Assembly (NCBI GenBank): GCA_964403335.1
Contig: CAYOFI010000007.1
Location: 1-64,000, forward strand
Reading direction: 5' to 3'
Origin: CAZYAK01 sp964403335
GTDB taxonomy: Bacteria; Patescibacteriota; Gracilibacteria; Peribacterales; Peribacteraceae
DNA length: 64,000 nucleotides
In this document: positions 17,245 to 23,363 of the stretch, piece after piece
Layout: the number at the start of each line of letters is the position of its first letter
How positions within the stretch are numbered: position 1 is the stretch's first letter
Notes under the pieces: model-generated
What the model saw: only the letters and a program-made list of their open reading frames with translations
Database searches by the model: none
What the model was told of the DNA's origin: nothing
Position numbers and translations under genes: made by a program

Positions 17245-17303
17245 ATGCACGCACTCTAGCATCATCTTGGCAGAGGACTACCTTCACGTTATCCTAACTT
17301 CCT

Positions 17304-17672
17304 ATGTCTCACCACAACCTTCTCCAAGAACTTGCCGCGCAACTTGCGCCCGTTTTGCACGCCTCGAACCAGGCCATGTACATCTATTTGGATGATGAGC
17401 ATAAGATCTGCAACGAGAAATTCGCCAAACTATTGGGATACGGTTCCGCGGACGAGTGGGCAAAGCTGGACGGCAATTTCCCGACGCTGTTTGTGGATGA
17501 CGGCAGCCAGCACGCGTTGATCGGCGCATTCCAAAAAGCCATGCAAGACCTGGCCGCCTCCACCACCAAAGTGACATGGAAGAAAAAGTCCGGCGGCACG
17601 GTGGATACGACGGTCATCCTCGTTCCGATCTCGTTCAAGGATCATCTGTTTGCGGTGCACTTTGTGGCGTAG
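17304..17672 (+). CDS. Stand-alone PAS domain protein
   Basis: A 122-aa protein consisting almost entirely of one PAS fold (QAMYIYLDDEHKICNEKFAKLLGYGSADEW ... VTWKKKSGGTVDTTVILVPISFKDHLFAVHFV). It has no output domain, so it probably senses through a partner protein. A TATCCT box ends 8 nt before the ATG, in keeping with leaderless expression. The CheB-CheR kinase 1.6 kb away is a conceivable partner, but nothing in the sequence ties them. Confidence 0.8.
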   Translation: MSHHNLLQELAAQLAPVLHASNQAMYIYLDDEHKICNEKFAKLLGYGSADEWAKLDGNFPTLFVDDGSQHALIGAFQKAMQDLAASTTKVTWKKKSGGTVDTTVILVPISFKDHLFAVHFVA

Positions 17673-17737
17673 ACCCCAGGATGGAGCTTCTCGTGAGAAC
17701 CTACTTCAAGCTGTGTGAGTATTTCCACAGGGAGGGG

Positions 17738-17757
17738 TTGGGAGGTCCTCCTCCCAA
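17738..17757 (+). terminator. Hairpin after the PAS gene
   Basis: TTGGGAGG-TCCT-CCTCCCAA, an 8-bp stem with a 4-nt loop about 65 nt after the PAS stop, followed by TAAAATAA rather than a T-run. The rest of 17673-17862 holds only the inverted repeat described with tRNA-Gly. Confidence 0.45.
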
Positions 17758-17786
17758 TAAAATAACTTGCGGGTGCGCCGCAGCGC

Positions 17787-17871
17787 CCCGCTCCAGAATT
17801 CGCCTTCGTTCAAGAGCAACGACCATTGCAATCGCCCTCCCTTTTTTCCATCAAACGAATTCTGGAGCGGG
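17787..17871. repeat. 16-bp inverted repeat including the 3' end of tRNA-Gly
   Basis: CCCGCTCCAGAATTCG at 17787-17802 is the exact reverse complement of 17856-17871, which covers the tRNA acceptor 3' strand, the CCA and 7 trailing bases. The copies are 53 nt apart. Confidence 0.85.
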
Positions 17872-17936
17872 TAGCGGGAATCGAACCCGCGTCCTCAGCT
17901 TGGAAGGCTGATGTACTACCATTGTACGATACCCGC
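17863..17936 (-). tRNA. tRNA-Gly(UCC)
   Basis: A 74-nt cloverleaf with encoded CCA. The acceptor GCGGGTA/TACCCGC is fully paired. The D-arm GTAC/GTAC has the loop AATGGT. The anticodon stem TCAGC/GCTGA has the loop CTTCCAA (anticodon TCC). The T-arm GCGGG/CCCGC has the loop TTCGAAT. The discriminator is U. It is a normal elongator tRNA-Gly and a useful contrast to the aberrant copy at 21320. Confidence 0.96.
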
Positions 17937-17979
17937 AGTACCATGGCATTCTACTGCGGAAATGACGCCAGGTGAAGGG

Positions 17980-18465
17980 TCATTGGAGGCCTTCAAACAA
18001 CGGCAAAGCCCTGGCACGGATCAGGCCGTGGATTTCCTGCAAGGGAGCCTCATAGTGCTCAAGCGAAAGTAGCTGAAGTTCCTCTGGGGGAGCATCCACC
18101 CCCACCATAGCCTCGTACTGCTCTTCAATCAGATCCTGGAAATCACACACAACCGTATCGGCGAGCACGGACGCATAATGCACACTCAGCGCATTCACGG
18201 CTCCGTGGCTGATCTGTATCGGCAATGTCACATGCTTTATGCGCCGCCTTGCCTTGATGATAACCCTCCTTGCAACCTCCAACGTCACTGCAAGCTGAGG
18301 GACCGGTTCGCCCTCTTCCAGATCCACAATAGCGATGCTTGTATTTTTCAGATTCATAAATTTTCGGATCCGTTTTCCGTCCAAAAGATCTTTTGCATGC
18401 CGAAGCACAATGCCAATGGCGGCAGAAGAACTTATTCTTTCCGGTCGTTCAGGAAGCCAGGACAT
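17980..18465 (-). CDS. Hypothetical protein
   Basis: A 161-aa protein that I do not recognise. It is predicted soluble and mixed alpha/beta: an N-terminal helix, basic KARRRIKHV (about 90-100), and an acidic helical C-terminal half (DLIEEQYEAMVGVDAPPEEL). A TATAAA box ends exactly 6 nt before the ATG, matching the leaderless promoter pattern of this genome and supporting both the gene and its start. Confidence 0.62.
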   Translation of the reverse strand: MSWLPERPERISSSAAIGIVLRHAKDLLDGKRIRKFMNLKNTSIAIVDLEEGEPVPQLAVTLEVARRVIIKARRRIKHVTLPIQISHGAVNALSVHYASVLADTVVCDFQDLIEEQYEAMVGVDAPPEELQLLSLEHYEAPLQEIHGLIRARALPLFEGLQ

Positions 18466-18496
18466 ATGTTGTTTATACCATAAAAATTCTTATCTG

Positions 18497-19954
18497 TCAC
18501 AACACCCCCAAATCCAACTCCTCATTGATCTCCACCTGATTGATGAAGTCTTGATCATGGCTCACCACGATCAATCCCCCTTCGTAGCGGCTTAAGGCTT
18601 CGGCGATGACGGGGATGTGGCGGAAGTTGATGTGGTTGGTGGGCTCGTCGAGAATCAGGAGCGTCGGTTTTTGCAGGACGAAGCGCGCGAAACAGAGCAG
18701 TCCTTTTTGGCCTTCGGAGAGGGCGCCGACGGGAACGGAGAGTTTGTCGCCCGGGAGTAAGAATTTTGCGGCGGTCGCAAAGATCTCCTGGCGGTTTTCC
18801 ATCTCTTGTTCGTCGGCCAAAATTTCGTAGCCGGTTTTGTCCATGGGCAGACCGGAGAAATCCTGGCGGTAGTAGCCCACTTTTAAGTCATGACCGAGGA
18901 TGGCGCCTTTATCTTTGCCCGAAGCTAAAGTCTCCAGCAACGTCGTCTTGCCGATGCCGTTCGGCCCGACGATGCGCAGCCGCGTCCCCTTCCGGACGGT
19001 GATTTCCACCTTCTTCCGTACGGGCTTGTGATCGTGAATGACCGTCAGTGACGTCAATTCCACGAGCGGCTTGATGTACTCGGAAATGTCGATGGAAAAC
19101 GGCGTGATGGTTTTGTCTTCACGGCGAACATCGACTTTATTCTCCTCGGCTTCCTCGACGGCATCGCGCATTTTACTGGCCAACTTGCGCATCTTTCCCC
19201 CCTTGTGCGAGAAGAAGTTGATCTTGTCTTTCTGATCCTGAATTTTCCTCTCCATCTGCGCGTTCTGGCGCTGCTCTTTTTCGATCTGCGCGGCAATGCG
19301 CTCGACCACATCGTAGTAGTCGCCCTCGTGGTACTCGGTTTTGTGCTGGTGCGCATCCAGGTAGATGACCCCGTGTGTGAAGCAATTCAAAAAGTTCGCG
19401 TCATGGGAGATGACCATGCAGGTCTTTTCGTATTCGATCAAAAACTGCGTCAGGTGATCGATCCCCTGCGTGTCCAAATTGTTGGTCGGCTCATCCAGCA
19501 GCAAAATGTCCGGCTCCTGAATGATCGCGAATGCCAAGAGCAAACGTGCCTTCTGTCCGCCGGAAAACGCCTTCAGTTTTTTATCGCGCGGGGCGTGCAG
19601 GTGGACGACATCCAGAACCTTCGCGATATGCCGTTCCAAGTCGTACTTTTTTTCGCGGAACGCGCCCGCGAAAAATTCCTCCACCGTTTTCTCCAAATCC
19701 TCCTGCGGAATCACCTGCTTGGCGATGCCGATAGTAGTGCCCTTCTTTATATGAATCTGTCCTTCCTGGGGCTTGAGCTCGCCGATAATCATCTTGAAGA
19801 TCGTGCTTTTGCCCGCACCGTTCTGACCCATGATGGTGAGCTTGGCATTCTCCCGCACGTTAAAACTTGCCTCTTTTAAAATGGGCTTTCGGTGATCGTA
19901 ATGAAACGTCACGTCTTGGAACCGGAGGAGAACGTCGCCGTGGGACTGGGACAT
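18497..19954 (-). CDS. ABC-F family ATPase (ribosome-associated type)
   Basis: A 485-aa soluble protein with two ABC cassettes and no membrane domain. The first cassette has Walker A GQNGAGKST, signature FSGGQKARLLLAFA and Walker B ILLLDEPTNNLD. The linker (about 235-310) is strongly charged and helical (IAAQIEKEQRQNAQMERKIQDQKDK), as in the P-site tRNA interaction motif of ABC-F proteins. The second cassette has GPNGIGKTT, the variant signature LSEGQKGLL and LLILDEPTNHIN. ABC-F proteins act on ribosomes to relieve stalling or antibiotic binding. Start at MSQSHGDVLLRF (19954), where homology begins. Confidence 0.9.
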   Translation of the reverse strand: MSQSHGDVLLRFQDVTFHYDHRKPILKEASFNVRENAKLTIMGQNGAGKSTIFKMIIGELKPQEGQIHIKKGTTIGIAKQVIPQEDLEKTVEEFFAGAFREKKYDLERHIAKVLDVVHLHAPRDKKLKAFSGGQKARLLLAFAIIQEPDILLLDEPTNNLDTQGIDHLTQFLIEYEKTCMVISHDANFLNCFTHGVIYLDAHQHKTEYHEGDYYDVVERIAAQIEKEQRQNAQMERKIQDQKDKINFFSHKGGKMRKLASKMRDAVEEAEENKVDVRREDKTITPFSIDISEYIKPLVELTSLTVIHDHKPVRKKVEITVRKGTRLRIVGPNGIGKTTLLETLASGKDKGAILGHDLKVGYYRQDFSGLPMDKTGYEILADEQEMENRQEIFATAAKFLLPGDKLSVPVGALSEGQKGLLCFARFVLQKPTLLILDEPTNHINFRHIPVIAEALSRYEGGLIVVSHDQDFINQVEINEELDLGVL

Positions 19955-20055
19955 GGGAAGGAAGAGCGGAAAGACGCAGGATTGTAGATTATCTGATGGA
20001 TATAGGCATCCCGGGGTATTTGTCAAAATAACAATTATATTGTATAATATCTATT

Positions 20056-21201
20056 ATGATACACACAAACCGGGGCCATACTCTGATATGGGGGAAAGTG
20101 CTGCGCAGTGCAGAATTACGTGCAGCACTGGCGATTTGTATGACGCTCACAGCGGTATCGGCCGGGTGGTCCTCGCTTGCCGGGTCGGCGTTTGAAGATG
20201 TCGATGATACGCATCCTTCCGCGGAAGCCATTTCGGGTCTGAAGGACCGAGGGATCATTGCAGGCAATCCTGATGGGAACTTTCGGCCGGGCGATCTAGT
20301 GCGCCGTTCCGAGCTAGCCCGCATTATGGTGCAAGCTGCGGGACTAACGGAAGACAGTGAGCATTGCTTGCGGCAGTTCCATGACATGCTCGGGCCTAGC
20401 GCGCAGTTTTTTACGGACGTCTATCCGGGCGATTGGTACGAGCGCGATTTTTGCATCGCTCTGTCGGCAGGGATCATCACCGGATATGACGATAATTCCG
20501 CGCGACCGGAAGACTTCATCAGTTTTGTGGAAACCGCAGCCATCCTGAACCGAACATTCCGTCTGACGGAGGACACGGATGATGAGACATGGTTTAAGCC
20601 GTCCGTGGATGCGCTGGCATCCCGCAATGCGATTCCCGTACAGATACAAGGCTTCGATATGGAGATCGATCGTGCCACGCTGGCAGAGATGGTCTATCGC
20701 ATCGTGGCGGATATCAGTGACAGACCATCGCGAACATTCGACGAGATCCAAAACGGCATCTTTCTCCACGCAGGCCCTGACGTGACAGACGATAGTCGTG
20801 ACGAGCTTCTGCGGCTGGTGAACGAGATGCGCGCAGAAAGAGGGCTGCACCCGTTCAATGCGAATGCCCTCCTGCAAGAAGGAGCGCAATTGCACGCCGA
20901 AGATATGCAGACGCATGCCTTCCTCTCGCATACGTCATCGGACGGACGCGGAACCGAGGATCGCATCCGCGAGACCGGCTACTTGTCGGTCAATTTGCAG
21001 ACCTGCGGATGCAAGGGCTGGAGCTACCACTGGGGCGAAGTGGTCGCAGACCAAACCAGTGAACCGCACGATGTACTCTCCGCATTCATGGGCTCACCCG
21101 TTCACCGTGCCATTCTTGTCTCCCGCGAATTCGACGAAGCAGGCGTGGGTCGCAGCGGAGACTACTGGGTGATCAAAACGGGACGGATTTTGCTGCGGTG
21201 A
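20056..21201 (+). CDS. Secreted SLH-domain and CAP-domain surface protein
   Basis: A 381-aa protein. After a signal peptide (about 15-47) come two SLH-like repeats (FEDVDDTHPSAEAISGLKDRGIIAGNPDGNFRPGD near 50 and FTDVYPGDWYERDFCIALSAGIITGYDDN near 118) and a degenerate third. A CAP (SCP/PR1) domain follows (about 250-381): LVNEMRAERGLHPFNANALLQEGAQLHAEDMQTHAFLSHTSSDG and GEVVADQTSEPHDVLSAFMGSPVHRAILVSREFDEAGVG, with the characteristic His and Glu residues. SLH repeats usually anchor proteins to cell-wall polymers. A TATAAT box ends 7 nt before the ATG, predicting a leaderless mRNA. Confidence 0.88.
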   Translation: MIHTNRGHTLIWGKVLRSAELRAALAICMTLTAVSAGWSSLAGSAFEDVDDTHPSAEAISGLKDRGIIAGNPDGNFRPGDLVRRSELARIMVQAAGLTEDSEHCLRQFHDMLGPSAQFFTDVYPGDWYERDFCIALSAGIITGYDDNSARPEDFISFVETAAILNRTFRLTEDTDDETWFKPSVDALASRNAIPVQIQGFDMEIDRATLAEMVYRIVADISDRPSRTFDEIQNGIFLHAGPDVTDDSRDELLRLVNEMRAERGLHPFNANALLQEGAQLHAEDMQTHAFLSHTSSDGRGTEDRIRETGYLSVNLQTCGCKGWSYHWGEVVADQTSEPHDVLSAFMGSPVHRAILVSREFDEAGVGRSGDYWVIKTGRILLR

Positions 21202-21282
21202 TGTCACTGTAGAATCAAATGAGATGCAGGGCAGGTTCTGCTTATCACTCATAAATGTGTTTTGTGACAGAATTTGAGGGCA

Positions 21283-21310
21283 TTGTAGAGAATGAAGAAA
21301 GTGTTATACT
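21283..21310 (+). promoter_or_regulatory. Promoter of the aberrant tRNA-Gly
   Basis: TTGTAG (21283-21288), a 16-nt spacer and TATACT (21305-21310), with the tRNA-like sequence starting 9 nt after the -10. This suggests the element is transcribed. Confidence 0.65.
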
Positions 21311-21319
21311 CGTTTTTGC

Positions 21320-21394
21320 GCGGGTTTCGTCCAACGTTAGGACGTCGGCGTTCCACGCCGGAGATACCTGGTTCAATTCCGGTAACCCGCTCCA
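21320..21394 (+). tRNA. Aberrant tRNA-Gly(UCC), possibly non-proteinogenic or a pseudogene
   Basis: A 75-nt cloverleaf. The acceptor GCGGGTT/AACCCGC is perfectly paired, the discriminator is U and CCA is encoded. D-stem GTCC/GGAC; anticodon stem TCGGC/GCCGG; loop GTTCCAC with anticodon TCC. Oddities: the D-loop AACGTTA lacks the conserved GG that docks on the T-loop, positions 32/38 can pair G-C, position 48 is A, and the outermost T-stem pair (49-65) is C/U. Staphylococcal non-proteinogenic tRNA-Gly species also carry UCC and lack the D-loop GG. It has its own promoter, so a decayed copy is not the only option. Confidence 0.7.
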
Positions 21395-21542
21395 TCCGAC
21401 CTCGCTCCTGCGGGAGCTACGCCGAGATTTCGCTATGTTGCGATCATTTCGCCGGATGCCACGGCGTAGTCCGCAGACGAAGCCGGGCAACTCCACATAA
21501 AAATTGGCACCGGCAGACGTCTATGTGACACTGCACTGGCAC

Positions 21543-22541
21543 ATGCCCGAGCCCTCCTTCCTATCCCAAGCCTTCTCCTCACTCTACGCAAGTCTGTGGG
21601 ACACGCGGGTGCACGCCATGATCGCGCGCAAGCACCGGAAGATGGAATCGGTGATCCGCAAACTCCCTTTCCAAGAGTCTGTCATTTTGGCATCGCTCCT
21701 GCCGTCGGACCCTTCTGTCTTGCATGCCAATCGCGAGGCGTTTGTGGAGGCGGTCGGAGCGCCGGCGGTGGCGCTGAAAGAGCATGCACTCAAGGTACTC
21801 GCGGACGAAGGATCACTCCGAGCCCTGACGCGCATCGAAGACCCTTTCGATGTCCACAAAGATCTCGCCGCGCTTGTACTCATCGAAACGCTCTTCACGC
21901 TCTCATACGGAACGACTGCGGAGAAAGCACAGTTGATTGCGCGTCGCGAAGAGTTGCTGCTCATCGCCATTCACTTCGGATATTGGAAGCTCCGATATCG
22001 CCTGGAGGACGCGCTCTTCCGCGCCGCGGACCCACAACGATATGCCATCATCGCAGGATTGCTGCGCGCGCAGCACCAACATCACGCCCAACTCTTCACG
22101 GACATCGAAGCCATCGTGCGGCATAAGTTGGACGCGGCGGGTTTGCATGGATGCACCATCCTCTCGCGCAAGAAAAACGTGTATGGCATCTTCAAGAAGA
22201 TTCAGACGAAGGAACGCAACATCAACCAGATCACGGATTTTTACGGCGTGCGGATCGTGACGCCCACGGAAGCCGACTGCTACCGCGCGCTGGATATTTT
22301 GCACAGCCTGTGGCCGCCGTTCCCCAACCGTCTGAAAGACTACATCGCGCAGCCCAAAGAGAACGGGTACCGCAGCATCCATACGACGGTGCTGTGTTTG
22401 GATAAACATCCCGTCGAATTCCAGATCCGCACATCCGATATGCACTCCATCGCCAAATACGGACCTGCCAGTCACAAGATGTATAAAGCCATCAATGCCT
22501 CGATGCCATTGCGCTCTCCGGCATTCCAACGGGAGTTGTGA
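21543..22541 (+). CDS. RelA/SpoT-type (p)ppGpp synthetase domain protein
   Basis: A 332-aa protein. The C-terminal half has the synthetase signatures RKKNVYGIFKKIQ, INQITDFYGVRIVTPTEADCYRALDILHSLWPP, KDYIAQPKENGYRSIHTTV and EFQIRTSDMHSIAKYGPASHKMYK, which would transfer pyrophosphate from ATP to GDP/GTP. The N-terminal half looks like a decayed HD hydrolase region: helical, but without the His-Asp motifs. TGS and ACT domains are absent. It is therefore probably a synthetase-only alarmone enzyme. The upstream frame is open to TTG 21504; ATG 21543 is preferred. Its 3' end overlaps the TrmB-like gene by 50 bp, tail to tail. Confidence 0.88.
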   Translation: MPEPSFLSQAFSSLYASLWDTRVHAMIARKHRKMESVIRKLPFQESVILASLLPSDPSVLHANREAFVEAVGAPAVALKEHALKVLADEGSLRALTRIEDPFDVHKDLAALVLIETLFTLSYGTTAEKAQLIARREELLLIAIHFGYWKLRYRLEDALFRAADPQRYAIIAGLLRAQHQHHAQLFTDIEAIVRHKLDAAGLHGCTILSRKKNVYGIFKKIQTKERNINQITDFYGVRIVTPTEADCYRALDILHSLWPPFPNRLKDYIAQPKENGYRSIHTTVLCLDKHPVEFQIRTSDMHSIAKYGPASHKMYKAINASMPLRSPAFQREL

Positions 22542-23301
22542 GCTTATCCGCCAACTGCCACAGCATCGCAAAGACCGTCCGCATGCTTCCTGCGATGAGC
22601 GGGCTTTTCATGATGACGGCGATGCCTTCGCGCACGGAGAAGTATGCAACCTTGTCGTCGTAGAGGTAGTACTCGATGTGAAAGTCATCCAAAAAATGTT
22701 TGGGCACCAGGCGGCTTTCGCGCAGTTCTTCACTGTCACGCAACTGCCGCTGACGCGACAACGGCGTATCCGGGAAAATGGCTTTGATGAGGATGCCCGC
22801 GGTTTTGCGGCGCTGGTAGTAGCGCGAGACGTAGTCGGCGAGCAGGGATTCCGTATCGTCGATGGACGTCAGCGCCAAAATCTCCGTCTTGCTGGTGAGC
22901 GTGTCTTCGTACGCGGCGATAATGCCGTCTTTGCCCTTGTAGAACGCGATCTCCGGCTTGGCGATCGTGGGATTGGCGACGTCTTTGAATGCCGGGAGCG
23001 CCTGCTGCAATTCTTCCAAATGTTTGCGCTTCACATAGTGTTCGTTTTCCAGAATCCCGATGACGATACTCGGCGACTCCGCCGTGAAGAATTCCCGGTC
23101 CGTGGAAAAGCGGCTCACGAACCCGCGCGCGTGCAGCTGCTTCAAGACGAGGAGCGTCTCGCCCGCGGGCAGTTCACTCTCTTTGGCGATGACCTCCGGC
23201 GTTTGTGTGCCCAGCTTCAAGCAGCTCATGTAGACAGAGGCCTCGTTGGGATGAAATCCCACGTGCTGAAGCAAAAGCGGCAAAGTGACGAAGGCATCCA
23301 T
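22492..23301 (-). CDS. TrmB-like winged-helix transcriptional regulator
   Basis: A 269-aa protein with an N-terminal TrmB-type winged helix (LLLQHVGFHPNEASVYMSCLKLGTQTPEVIAKESELPAGETLLVLKQLHARGFVSRF) and a C-terminal sensor-like region resembling the phospholipase-D-like C-domain of TrmB proteins (KTEILALTSIDDTESLLADYVSRYYQRRKTAGILIKAIFPD; EYYLYDDKVAYFSVREGIAVIMKSPLIA). Such regulators often sense sugars. It is divergent from the 836-aa gene with 62 nt between starts, so that gene may be its target. The longer frame to 23373 would overlap the divergent start. Confidence 0.78.
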   Translation of the reverse strand: MDAFVTLPLLLQHVGFHPNEASVYMSCLKLGTQTPEVIAKESELPAGETLLVLKQLHARGFVSRFSTDREFFTAESPSIVIGILENEHYVKRKHLEELQQALPAFKDVANPTIAKPEIAFYKGKDGIIAAYEDTLTSKTEILALTSIDDTESLLADYVSRYYQRRKTAGILIKAIFPDTPLSRQRQLRDSEELRESRLVPKHFLDDFHIEYYLYDDKVAYFSVREGIAVIMKSPLIAGSMRTVFAMLWQLADKLTTPVGMPESAMASRH

Positions 23302-23363
23302 GAGTATGATCGTACGGCGAAATACTTCTGTGGCAAAGCAAAGAATCGTATACTCCTTGGCCC

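Larger units (their letters stand above)
21202..21542. other. 341-nt gene-poor interval with a tRNA-like gene
   Basis: It contains the promoter at 21283-21310, the tRNA-like sequence at 21320-21394, a short CTCC-TGC-GGGAG hairpin near 21404 and otherwise nothing I can assign. Small open frames here are judged spurious. Confidence 0.7.

Noticed and set aside
17239..17258. GAGTGC...GCACTC motif near the GH26-like start as a second CIRCE
   Set aside because: The arms are only 6 bp, the spacing is 8 and the outer bases do not match CIRCE; it is explained by the GTGCATATGCAC palindrome.
21255..21500. Small frames across the tRNA-like region 21202-21542
   Set aside because: They overlap the tRNA-like gene and encode nothing recognisable.
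22492..22541. Tail-to-tail 50-bp overlap of the RelA/SpoT-like and TrmB-like genes as a sequencing frameshift
   Set aside because: Both proteins look complete up to their ends and smaller convergent overlaps occur elsewhere (6716-6721, 15700-15725); compact packing explains it.
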